Shown here: piece after piece, positions 1 through 5,814 of the stretch
Layout of the letters: every line of letters starts with the position of its first letter
Numbering within the stretch: the first letter of the stretch is position 1
Origin: Alphaproteobacteria bacterium
GTDB taxonomy: Bacteria; Pseudomonadota; Alphaproteobacteria; Rickettsiales; UBA8987
Assembly: GCA_003531345.1 (NCBI GenBank)
Contig: DQGZ01000013.1
Location: 1-6,337, forward strand
Reading direction: 5' to 3'
DNA length: 6,337 bases
Made by a program: the position numbers and the translations under genes
Notes under the pieces: model-generated
The model's input: the letters and a program-made list of their open reading frames with translations, nothing else
The model's database searches: none
What the model was told of the DNA's origin: nothing

Positions 1-1
1 A

Positions 2-133
2 AAGAAAAACGGCAGTAGTTTTAAAATAGTTGATATAATTGGCGAAGGTGTAAGCTATATAACCAATCAGCGTAGTGATTTTGGCTCCGCCCTTTCGCAA
101 ATGCCATTGGTTGAATACAACTTATATACTTAA
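2..133 (+). CDS. MlaC/Ttg2D-type phospholipid-binding protein, C-terminal end (partial)
   Basis: This is the last 43 codons of a gene that begins upstream of the window, in frame 2 and ending at TAA 131-133. The peptide contains FKIVDIIGEGVSYITNQRSD, followed by FGSAL. It matches the typical C-terminus of the MlaC/Ttg2D (toluene-tolerance, also HpnM-like) family, where a 'V-D-hydrophobic-x-x-EGVS-x-hydrophobic-x-x-QR-S/D-x-F' segment closes the lipid-binding fold. Family members are periplasmic phospholipid carriers of the Mla pathway, working between the MlaFEDB inner-membrane ABC complex and the outer membrane. The N-terminus, signal peptide and most of the domain are missing, so the family call rests on this one motif. 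Its stop codon overlaps that of the convergent PAP2 gene by 4 bp. No hairpin terminator is visible at the junction. Confidence 0.72.
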   Translation, partial: KKNGSSFKIVDIIGEGVSYITNQRSDFGSALSQMPLVEYNLYT

Positions 134-807
134 ACCCTATATAGCCAGCGCCTTACTATAAATATCGTCAGCATTGTTATCAGGAAGCTGATGGTAACAT
201 CACTTAAATAATGCCCGCCCTGCACTACCCTGCCCAGTGATGCTATAACCGCATAGATGGATGTTACGGTAAAAACCAGCCTGCGCCTGCTTTGAGCAAC
301 CAAAAAGCCCAGCGCTATCAGTGAAGCCGCCATGGAAGCATGCCCAGAAGGGAAGGAATTATTACCATCGTGAGCTCTTTTAATTTCATAAATCGGAGTA
401 AATTTCAATTCACCGCCAAATTGCTCAATATGTCTTGGGCGCGCCCTGTCCCAGAATGGTTTCATTACATTATGCACCATAACCCCAGGTGTTATGATAA
501 TAACTAACAGTAGCAAAGCCGCCGCCCTGTTATCAAAGCGGATATAGCCACGCACCTTGTCTGCGATGGATTGCAGTGGCAGTTTTATATTTTTTTTCTT
601 GAGAAAATCATATAAAATTATGAACGAAGCTACCCCCGCAGTAAGAACGCAGAATACTCGCACAGACATATACACCCCATAAACTATCGGGTGATATGCC
701 AGATAAAAACCTTCTTTGTAGAATAACCCACTGACTATCAAGTCAATTTGTGGGTAAGTACAGAATAACAAAATGGCAGCTATAAGCGCAATTATGGTCA
801 GTTTCAT
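130..807 (-). CDS. PAP2-family membrane phosphatase, lipid A phosphatase-like
   Basis: A 225-residue integral membrane protein carrying the three PAP2 signature blocks. Motif 1 is KPFWDRARP (residues 116-124, the K-x6-RP pattern). Motif 2 is PSGH (153-156). Motif 3 is GRVVQGGHYLSD (192-203), with Arg193, His199 and Asp203; the usual Ser before the Arg is Gly here. In the family the two histidines and the arginines form the phosphohistidine active site on the periplasmic side. Hydrophobic segments lie near residues 3-28, 47-67, 95-112, 157-172, 178-190 and 204-218, fitting the six-helix PAP2 fold. The QGGH-x-LSD form and the size resemble LpxE/LpxF-type lipid A phosphatases, but undecaprenyl-pyrophosphate or phosphatidate phosphatases remain possible, so the substrate is not assigned. 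The gene converges on an MlaC-like gene and diverges from rpsL. No clear Shine-Dalgarno precedes the ATG. Confidence 0.9.
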   Translation of the reverse strand: MKLTIIALIAAILLFCTYPQIDLIVSGLFYKEGFYLAYHPIVYGVYMSVRVFCVLTAGVASFIILYDFLKKKNIKLPLQSIADKVRGYIRFDNRAAALLLLVIIITPGVMVHNVMKPFWDRARPRHIEQFGGELKFTPIYEIKRAHDGNNSFPSGHASMAASLIALGFLVAQSRRRLVFTVTSIYAVIASLGRVVQGGHYLSDVTISFLITMLTIFIVRRWLYRV

Positions 808-835
808 GTATAATTTTATTGGGCGTTATTAGTAC

Positions 836-864
836 TTGACTTAAAAGCAATAAAAGATTATTTA
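836..864 (+). promoter_or_regulatory. Candidate sigma-70-type promoter for rpsL
   Basis: TTGACT (836-841) matches the -35 consensus at five of six positions. It is followed after 17 bp by TATTTA (859-864), a weak -10 with three matches. Transcription would start near 871, leaving a leader of about 30 nt before rpsL. The site lies in the 94-bp gap between the divergent PAP2 and rpsL genes. No equally good promoter is seen for the leftward gene; TAATAA at 831-826 on the minus strand is only a weak candidate -10. Confidence 0.4.
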
Positions 865-901
865 GCAAGCCCTTTTTAATAAAAAACGTAATACTAAAAT
901 T

Positions 902-1273
902 ATGCCTACTATAAACCAATTGGTTAGAAAACCTAGGGTAAAAATTGAAAAAAGGAACAAAGTTCCTGCACTTGAAGCTAACCCTCAGAAGCGTGGTGTT
1001 TGCACTCGTGTTTATACTACAACTCCTAAAAAACCTAACTCGGCACTTCGTAAAGTTGCGCGTGTAAGGCTTTCAAACGGCTTTGAAGTTACAGCCTATA
1101 TCCCTGGTGAAGGGCACAATTTACAAGAACACTCTGTGGTTATGATCCGCGGTGGTAGGGTAAAAGACTTACCAGGTGTTCGCTACCATATTATTCGTGG
1201 TACTCTTGATACTCAAGGCGTTAAAGACCGTAAACAGCAACGTTCTAAATACGGTGCTAAACGCCCTAAATAA
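902..1273 (+). CDS. rpsL: 30S ribosomal protein S12
   Basis: The 123-residue product has the full length of bacterial S12 (E. coli 124) and is highly conserved throughout. It begins PTINQLVRKPR and contains TTPKKPNSALRKVARVRL (residues 40-57) and GGRVKDLPGVRYH (84-96). S12 sits at the decoding centre of the 30S subunit and controls proofreading. Lys43 and Lys88 (Lys42 and Lys87 without the initiator Met) are both present, which is the streptomycin-sensitive state. Asp89 is the residue beta-methylthiolated by RimO in other bacteria. The ATG at 902 is fixed by alignment to the invariant N-terminus, although no recognisable Shine-Dalgarno sequence precedes it; the upstream 20 nt are nearly all A and T. 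It is the first gene of the rpsL-rpsG pair. Confidence 0.98.
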   Translation: MPTINQLVRKPRVKIEKRNKVPALEANPQKRGVCTRVYTTTPKKPNSALRKVARVRLSNGFEVTAYIPGEGHNLQEHSVVMIRGGRVKDLPGVRYHIIRGTLDTQGVKDRKQQRSKYGAKRPK

Positions 1274-1281
1274 ATGCTACT

Positions 1282-1311
1282 CAAATAAAGCCTGACAGCT
1301 TTATTTGTTTT
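1282..1311 (+). terminator. Hairpin after rpsL, possible attenuator or weak terminator
   Basis: A perfect 10-bp inverted repeat, CAAATAAAGC (1282-1291) and GCTTTATTTG (1298-1307), encloses a 6-nt loop and is followed by a short T run (1308-1311). It starts 8 nt after the rpsL stop codon. The stem is AT-rich and the T tract short, so partial termination or 3'-end protection is more likely than full termination. Because rpsG follows in the same orientation, it could reduce read-through from rpsL. Confidence 0.5.
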
Positions 1312-1318
1312 AAAATCA

Positions 1319-1352
1319 AACAAGTTTTTGAGGCGGCACTCTAGAACTTGTT
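1319..1352 (+). repeat. Second inverted repeat in the rpsL-rpsG gap
   Basis: AACAAGTT (1319-1326) and AACTTGTT (1345-1352) form a perfect 8-bp stem around an 18-nt loop that holds most of the GC bases of the gap. The fold is seen in sequence only. It may be part of a structured leader for rpsG. A weak promoter-like pair, TTGAGG (1328-1333) and TATTAA (1352-1357), overlaps it, but the evidence for a promoter here is thin. Confidence 0.4.
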
Positions 1353-1405
1353 ATTAATAACTGATTCAAATTTCTGAAGGCCGTCATTAAGGTAAGAAGT
1401 TTGGC

Positions 1406-1435
1406 ATTAAAACCCGCAAAAACACTGGTTTTAAT
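1406..1435 (+). promoter_or_regulatory. Hairpin abutting the rpsG ribosome-binding site
   Basis: ATTAAAACC (1406-1414) and GGTTTTAAT (1427-1435) form a perfect 9-bp stem with a 12-nt loop. The stem ends 3 nt before the AGGAG Shine-Dalgarno (1439-1443). In E. coli, S7 represses its own operon by binding the rpsL-rpsG intercistronic mRNA. A hairpin in this place could serve a similar role, but sequence similarity to the E. coli element is not evident and the role is inferred. Confidence 0.45.
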
Positions 1436-1450
1436 TATAGGAGAAAATAT

Positions 1451-1921
1451 ATGTCTAGAAGGCACAGCGCAGAAACAAGAAAGGTTTTACCAGATGCAAA
1501 ATTTGGTAATGTAACCGTTACAAAATTAATTAACTACCTGATGGAAGGCGGCAAGAAATCAGTTGCGGAAGCAATTGTTTACAATTCTTTTGACCTTCTT
1601 GCAAAACAAACAAAAAATGACCCTCTTCAGTCTTTCTCTGAAGCTTTAGATGTTATCCGCCCTACGGTTGAAGTTCGCTCACGCCGTGTTGGTGGTGCTA
1701 CTTATCAGGTTCCAGTTGAAGTTCGCCAGAACCGTTCAGTTGCGCTTGCCCTACGCTGGATAATTGATGCAGCTAGAAAAAGAAAAGAAAAAACCATGCA
1801 GCAACGCCTAGCTGCTGAATTGATTGATGCACTTAACAAGCGTGGTTCAGCACTTAAAAAACGTGAAGATACCCATAAAATGGCTGAAGCGAACAAAGCA
1901 TTTGCCCATTTCCGTTGGTAA
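1451..1921 (+). CDS. rpsG: 30S ribosomal protein S7
   Basis: The 156-residue product has the standard length of bacterial S7 and is well conserved from MSRRHSAE to the C-terminal AHFRW. The rRNA-binding beta-ribbon region VEVRSRRVGGATYQVPVEV lies at residues 73-91. S7 nucleates assembly of the 30S head by binding the 3' major domain of 16S rRNA, and contacts E-site tRNA. The start is supported by AGGAG at 1439-1443 with a 7-nt spacer, a much clearer site than that of rpsL. A 177-nt gap with three inverted repeats separates it from rpsL. A strong terminator follows 32 nt after the stop, and no fusA follows. Confidence 0.98.
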   Translation: MSRRHSAETRKVLPDAKFGNVTVTKLINYLMEGGKKSVAEAIVYNSFDLLAKQTKNDPLQSFSEALDVIRPTVEVRSRRVGGATYQVPVEVRQNRSVALALRWIIDAARKRKEKTMQQRLAAELIDALNKRGSALKKREDTHKMAEANKAFAHFRW

Positions 1922-1953
1922 TCATTATTTGCCAATTGGTAAAAACATAAAAG

Positions 1954-1979
1954 GCGGGTTTTTTAACCCGCTTTTTTTT
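1954..1979 (+). terminator. Rho-independent terminator after rpsG
   Basis: GCGGGTT (1954-1960) and AACCCGC (1965-1971) make a perfect 7-bp GC-rich stem with a TTTT loop, followed by eight T residues (1972-1979). This is a textbook intrinsic terminator. It ends the rpsL-rpsG transcript and separates it from the tRNA gene downstream. Confidence 0.93.
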
Positions 1980-2041
1980 GCCCGCTTAATTGCTTACAAT
2001 AATAGATTTCACCGCACTAGTATAAAAAATAAAAAAGAAAT

Positions 2042-2069
2042 TAGACAAATATGCAGATTTAGGTAAATA
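2042..2069 (+). promoter_or_regulatory. Possible promoter for tRNA-Ser
   Basis: TAGACA (2042-2047) matches the -35 consensus at five of six positions. After 16 bp comes TAAATA (2064-2069), a weak -10. Initiation would fall about 10 nt upstream of the mature tRNA. A promoter is needed somewhere in 1980-2087 because the rpsG terminator lies upstream, but this assignment is tentative. Nothing else recognisable lies in that stretch. Confidence 0.33.
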
Positions 2070-2087
2070 GTCGTCCATGATTTCTTT

Positions 2088-2178
2088 AGAGGGGTGGCCG
2101 AGTGGTTTAAGGCGTGCGCTTGGAAAGCGTATATACGTTAATAGCGTATCGTGGGTTCGAATCCCATCCCCTCTGCCA
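2088..2178 (+). tRNA. tRNA-Ser (anticodon GGA)
   Basis: All arms of a class II tRNA are visible. The acceptor stem is AGAGGGG (2088-2094) with CCCCTCT (2168-2174), then discriminator G2175 and encoded CCA (2176-2178). The D arm is GCC...GGC with GAGTGGTTTAA in the loop. The anticodon stem is TGCGC/GCGTA (one G-U pair) around loop TTGGAAA, giving anticodon GGA at 2122-2124. The long variable arm has stem ATACG/CGTAT, and the T arm has loop TTCGAAT. The long variable arm and discriminator G are serine identity features. It reads UCC and UCU codons. The gene is monocistronic, with a terminator upstream and a convergent protein gene 22 nt downstream. Confidence 0.97.
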
Positions 2179-2200
2179 TATATAGCCATGACGAGAGGCA

Positions 2201-3070
2201 TTAATATTCCACTCCTTTTAACATATCCGCTTCATTTTTTGGCTTTGTTGTTGTTTTTTTTGGAGTTACGGGTTTTTCTTTCGGTTGCTCCGTTCCGCCA
2301 AAAACATCAGTAAAAGCCTTGGTTATCATATCGTTGTATAAATTAAGGATATCCATTTCATTAGCTATGCCTTCCTGCACTTGGGGGGCAGGTATACTTG
2401 CTGTTGAAAGACCATTAAATTTAGCAGTTTCTACCTTTTTTTCATATGCTTCCTTATCCTTTTTTACTCTTTCAATAGTCCCTGAACTTACATTTCTTCT
2501 TGCTTCAGGGATAATGCCAAGATTTTTTATTGCATCCTCATAATTGGACTTGGTTACGGAGTGTTCTTCAAAATATGTGGTAATTTTATTTATAGCCTGC
2601 CTTAGCCCCTCATCTGGTGCATTTCTTAAATTATCTGGTGTGTTGGGGTTATTGTCTTTCTCTATATCTGAATTATAATATTTACGGAAATTTTCTATTA
2701 CATCCCTCTCCTCTTTTGAGATTTGCTTTTCGCCATCAGTGGCGAATGATATAAAAGCATCTTCAAAATATTTCTTTTGTATTGAATCGGCATTTCTACT
2801 CGGAATAGGGTTTTTCTCTAAAAATTTTTCCAAATCTGAAATTGCTTTATCATAAGCAGTGGTTTGTCTTTGTGCTAAGTTGACGGTTGATTGGTTTAAA
2901 CCAGAATATGGTAACAAGTTGTTGCCTTCTAATTTTACGGCTTTAGTTCTATAATCATTTATTAAATCTTGGTTGATAAATGGTGTTAATGTAGTGATGA
3001 GGTTTTCAAACTTCTGTTTAGGCGATAACTCTCTTACCTGAAGTTGCCGTTGGAGTTGCTGTTGTTTCAT
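2201..3070 (-). CDS. Hypothetical Gln/Lys-rich protein, 289 residues
   Basis: I do not recognise this protein. It is hydrophilic and probably mostly helical, with no signal peptide or membrane segment, so a soluble location is expected. The N-terminus is glutamine-rich (KQQQLQRQLQ, residues 2-11). Charged helical stretches follow at about 66-86, 97-132, 153-185 and 197-217. The tail at 261-280 is a low-complexity Lys/Pro/Thr linker. Residues 111-127 (TDGEKQISKEERDVIEN) faintly resemble an EF-hand loop but lack its calcium-ligand spacing. The ATG at 3070 is preceded on the minus strand by GGGGA (3079-3075) with a 4-nt spacer. The gene diverges from the caspase-like gene across a palindromic CtrA-type box, suggesting shared control. 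It converges on tRNA-Ser, with no clear terminator between them. It is probably real, because the reading frame is long in AT-rich DNA and has a plausible ribosome-binding site. Confidence 0.72.
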   Translation of the reverse strand: MKQQQLQRQLQVRELSPKQKFENLITTLTPFINQDLINDYRTKAVKLEGNNLLPYSGLNQSTVNLAQRQTTAYDKAISDLEKFLEKNPIPSRNADSIQKKYFEDAFISFATDGEKQISKEERDVIENFRKYYNSDIEKDNNPNTPDNLRNAPDEGLRQAINKITTYFEEHSVTKSNYEDAIKNLGIIPEARRNVSSGTIERVKKDKEAYEKKVETAKFNGLSTASIPAPQVQEGIANEMDILNLYNDMITKAFTDVFGGTEQPKEKPVTPKKTTTKPKNEADMLKGVEY

Positions 3071-3083
3071 AATATCCCCATAA

Positions 3084-3099
3084 ATTTTAACCTAAAATA
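3084..3099 (-). promoter_or_regulatory. Candidate -10 elements for the leftward 289-residue gene
   Basis: On the minus strand TATTTT (3099-3094) lies 11 bp from the near edge of the CtrA-type box, the spacing seen on the other side. TAAAAT (3089-3084) matches the -10 consensus better but lies farther away. Either could pair with a CtrA-bound -35 region. TTAACC at 3087-3092 on the plus strand is an additional CtrA-like half-site overlapping this area and might act to repress. The choice between elements is uncertain. Confidence 0.3.
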
Positions 3100-3105
3100 A
3101 CACGC

Positions 3106-3130
3106 AAAGGTTAATAAATCATTAACCTTT
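3106..3130. promoter_or_regulatory. Palindromic CtrA-type binding box in a divergent promoter region
   Basis: AAAGGTTAAT (3106-3115) and ATTAACCTTT (3121-3130) form a perfect 10-bp inverted repeat with a 5-bp spacer. Inside it, TTAA (3111-3114), seven bases, then TTAAC (3122-3126) match the Caulobacter CtrA consensus TTAA-N7-TTAAC exactly. The palindrome gives the same match on the minus strand. The box centre (about 3118) lies roughly 30 bp upstream of the start point expected from the -10 at 3137, the position used at CtrA-activated promoters where the box replaces the -35. The match is seen directly; binding is inferred from known CtrA biology. Confidence 0.7.
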
Positions 3131-3136
3131 ATGCTT

Positions 3137-3142
3137 TATACT
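3137..3142 (+). promoter_or_regulatory. -10 element of the caspase-like gene
   Basis: TATACT matches the -10 consensus at five of six positions and begins 11 bp after the end of the CtrA TTAAC block. No TTGACA-like -35 is present at the right distance, and the CtrA box occupies that position, which suggests activator dependence. Initiation would fall near 3149, inside or next to an A8 run, leaving a leader of about 17 nt. Confidence 0.5.
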
Positions 3143-3165
3143 CAAAAAAAATATTTAAGTACAAG

Positions 3166-5796
3166 ATGGACGAAAAAAATGTAAAACCTGACCTTATAAT
3201 TAGGCTTTTGCCCGAAAGTACAAGGAAAAGATATTATGAGATTGTTAATATTTTTGAAAAGCATAATGCTGGGCTGAATGATACGGAAAAGCTGAATATT
3301 ATTGATAATTTTCTAATTTCTTCTGCAGGAAGTTTAAAATCTGTAGAGGCGGACTATTTCCAGATATTAGATAGGAGAAAGGGTGATAAGGAACTAACCC
3401 CAGAATATTTTGATAAGTTAACTACGGAAGCCAGAGATGATTATAGAATTAGAATAGCGAATTATGAAACTATGTTTGGCTATAAGCCTAGTAAAATTTC
3501 CCGAAATTTTAATAATGAGTATTTTGAATTTATTGCAAAGCAGAAGAATATCGCTGAAAATATTAGTGATAAAAATAAAAATGAACTGCATATTGAAAGC
3601 TTTAACCAGCAGACTTGGAAAGCATTATCCTCCTTAGACCTAAGGCAGTTGAGAGGTAATTTATCTGCAGTGAATGTAGCGAATTTTGTTACATTTGACG
3701 AGTTTCATAAAAAGGTAAATGATATTTATGACAAAAGTAGTTTTGTATTCACTAATTTATGCAAAAAACATAAATTTGGCTATGCCTTAGATTTATGGCA
3801 CGAAAGTTTTAAAGACACTGCTTTTAATAAGTTTGAAGAGCTTACAGGTGATGCGAATACTAGGCTTGTTGTCGTCGTTGGAAATGATTTAGGGGTGCAA
3901 TATGTTAGTAATATTCCATCTGCATTGAGAAGGGCGGGGTATGAAGATGCAGAAGTTATAATGAATCCTACACCAGATTTTGCAGGGCCTGAAAGCTTAA
4001 AAAACACTGGTTCAGTTGATATAGAGCAGGTTTACAAAAAATTTTGGAAGAAGGATAAAGGGAGAGAAAATGTATTGATTTGTGTGGCACACGGATATGT
4101 CGACCCTAGATCATTAGAGCATAGAATGTCTTATAGTTTGAATGAAGAAGATGTTTCATCAAGGGAGCAGATTATTAATATCACTAAAGCAAATAAAGAA
4201 AATAATGAGCCAATTACTGTGTTTTTTGACTCCTGTTATTCTGCTATGCTAAAATGTAACATGCCTGTTGCTGAGATGATGCCAACATCACAAATTGTTG
4301 TAAGCACTAGTTTTAATTTAAATGAAGCAGAAGAGGCATATCAGATTGATATAGAGAATTCTTTCTTAAGATTTGCTAGGTATAAAGATGTTCCAGCAAG
4401 TGCTCCTTATCTTATGCAAACCTATTTGCTGGGCTTGAAAAACCAAGTTCCGCCAGAGTTACTAACTATCGAGCATGATAGGTCTTTAAGTGTTTGTAGT
4501 CCAGGTATGTATTTAAGTGAGTTTTTGCATAGGAAAGCAGATTCTGAGTTAAAATATACATTTCCAGTTTCAAAAATAGAAATTGATTATCCTCAGTCAA
4601 AAATTTCACAGGAAGAGTTTGAGACGATTATTTTGCCATATTTAAAAAAGCTAAAAGTTTCTGAGGGTGATATAGCAGAGGCGATTGGAGATATTAATAT
4701 ATGTCGTATACCAGCAGATATGGCTGAACAACCAAGTGCTGAGGTTAGTGATAAAACCTATGGTATTAGTTGTTTGATTGCTATGGCTATTACTAATGGT
4801 TTTAGTTATGACGAGAGTGAATATCCGTTAGTTAAGTGTAACCCTAATATGGTAATTCCAAGAGAGTATTTGGAAGATAGGCATTTAAACTTACTATTTA
4901 AAGCTAGTGAGTTTATGAGAATGCACTTTCCTAAATCTGTTGAAGTTAGGGTTGATATTCCTTTGTCAGACCAATTTGATGAATTATTGCAGTATAAGAC
5001 CTCAGAAGGACAGAATGCTTACCATATTTTTGCAAATCACCTAAATAATGACATTTTGGAGATGATTAAAGCTAGGGATATGGAGGGGTGTTTTCAACCT
5101 GATATAAACCAAAAGGATAATGCAGGTTATGCTCCTATACATTTGTTAATCAAAAATAATAATTCCGTACCAGAAATAGAAAAATTTTTACAAAATTTTG
5201 GTGATAAGTTAGATAAAAAAATTACTACTGGCCCTCAAGATATTGGGGTGTTTTTTTATTTACTGGAAAAGCCTGATTTATTAGCATTATTTGAAAAACA
5301 TGGGTTTGACCCAATGCAAGAGAATAAAACGCAACAAATTCCAATTGAATCGTATTCAGAGTATGAAAATTATAAACTTAAAGCACTAGAAAAAGAAACC
5401 AATATCCATAAAAAAGCATATGCATTAACTCCATATGTTGATAATTTAAAGAATTTTGAGAAAAGTTTAGATTTTTATATACAAACCGCAGAGAGCCAAA
5501 ATATAAACTTAAATAATAAGGCGGAGCATATAAACAAATATTTAACTAGCCTTCAGGGCTTAATTCAGGGTTGCTTAGAGGGTAATTTGGTAGATGATAC
5601 GCTTATTCGAGAGTTAAATAAAGCTAATACAAAAATTACAGAATTATTAGGCAGGCTTTCTGAGCACGATAATTTAATGGAGGGCAGAGGAATGATAGAA
5701 AATGGAGTGATTATTCCTAATAAACCTGATTTTGATATAATTATGCCTAGCTTGATTGGGCTGGGTATTTCTAATAAAACCCGTGAAATTTGTTAG
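3166..5796 (+). CDS. Caspase-like (clan CD) cysteine peptidase with ankyrin-like repeats
   Basis: An 876-residue protein without signal peptide or membrane segments. Residues 1-225 are charged, helical and unrecognised. Residues 230-440 look like a caspase-fold core. A first strand RLVVVVGNDLG (233-243) comes first. VLICVAHGY then carries the candidate catalytic His309, and VFFDSCYSA the candidate Cys357, 48 residues later, the same spacing as His237/Cys285 of caspase-1. After the Cys come IVVSTSFNLNEAEEAY (377-392) and SFLRFAR (399-405), matching the usual 'aS...eAyE...g-x-Ft' continuation. Family C14 or CHAT-like is favoured; C13 is an alternative. Residues about 614-720 contain two or three degenerate ankyrin repeats, clearest at DINQKDNAGYAPIHLLIKNN (646-665). 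The region 730-850 is helical and Lys/Glu-rich. The start lacks a strong Shine-Dalgarno. The gene sits behind a CtrA-type box, and another ORF follows after 18 nt. The substrate is unknown; a protease, effector or signalling role is inference. Confidence 0.8.
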   Translation: MDEKNVKPDLIIRLLPESTRKRYYEIVNIFEKHNAGLNDTEKLNIIDNFLISSAGSLKSVEADYFQILDRRKGDKELTPEYFDKLTTEARDDYRIRIANYETMFGYKPSKISRNFNNEYFEFIAKQKNIAENISDKNKNELHIESFNQQTWKALSSLDLRQLRGNLSAVNVANFVTFDEFHKKVNDIYDKSSFVFTNLCKKHKFGYALDLWHESFKDTAFNKFEELTGDANTRLVVVVGNDLGVQYVSNIPSALRRAGYEDAEVIMNPTPDFAGPESLKNTGSVDIEQVYKKFWKKDKGRENVLICVAHGYVDPRSLEHRMSYSLNEEDVSSREQIINITKANKENNEPITVFFDSCYSAMLKCNMPVAEMMPTSQIVVSTSFNLNEAEEAYQIDIENSFLRFARYKDVPASAPYLMQTYLLGLKNQVPPELLTIEHDRSLSVCSPGMYLSEFLHRKADSELKYTFPVSKIEIDYPQSKISQEEFETIILPYLKKLKVSEGDIAEAIGDINICRIPADMAEQPSAEVSDKTYGISCLIAMAITNGFSYDESEYPLVKCNPNMVIPREYLEDRHLNLLFKASEFMRMHFPKSVEVRVDIPLSDQFDELLQYKTSEGQNAYHIFANHLNNDILEMIKARDMEGCFQPDINQKDNAGYAPIHLLIKNNNSVPEIEKFLQNFGDKLDKKITTGPQDIGVFFYLLEKPDLLALFEKHGFDPMQENKTQQIPIESYSEYENYKLKALEKETNIHKKAYALTPYVDNLKNFEKSLDFYIQTAESQNINLNNKAEHINKYLTSLQGLIQGCLEGNLVDDTLIRELNKANTKITELLGRLSEHDNLMEGRGMIENGVIIPNKPDFDIIMPSLIGLGISNKTREIC

Positions 5797-5814
5797 TTGT
5801 ATAAGAATTCATGT

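Noticed and set aside
914..925. Palindrome AACCAATTGGTT in rpsL, with CCAATTGG again at 1932-1939
   Set aside because: The rpsL copy is forced by the conserved codons for Asn-Gln-Leu-Val and the second is a short 8-bp match; no shared regulatory meaning is supported.
1705..1935. Minus-strand ORF opposite rpsG
   Set aside because: It lies almost wholly within the conserved S7 gene on the other strand, and its product has no recognisable features.
1824..2066. Plus-strand ORF overlapping the end of rpsG
   Set aside because: Out-of-frame with rpsG, it reads through the intrinsic terminator and non-coding DNA; its composition is not protein-like.
1986..2201. Minus-strand ORF of 71 codons containing GDGIRTHDTLL
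   Set aside because: It is the antisense translation of the tRNA-Ser gene; the GDGIRTHD string is a well-known spurious product of reverse-read tRNA-Ser/Leu sequences.
2077..2313. Plus-strand ORF of 78 codons beginning MISLEGWPSGLRRALG
   Set aside because: It is a direct translation of the tRNA-Ser gene (the WPSGLRR...WVRIPSPLP pattern is a typical artefact) continuing antisense to the 289-residue gene.
2319..2543. Plus-strand ORF opposite the 289-residue gene
   Set aside because: A short shadow frame inside a longer frame that has a ribosome-binding site.
2689..2740. Possible EF-hand calcium site in the 289-residue protein (TDGEKQISKEE)
   Set aside because: The spacing of acidic ligands and the position of Gly do not fit the DxDxDG-x-I-x-x-x-E loop, so the resemblance is probably chance.
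3780..4007. Minus-strand ORF inside the caspase-like gene
   Set aside because: Antisense shadow of a region encoding the first strand of the peptidase core.
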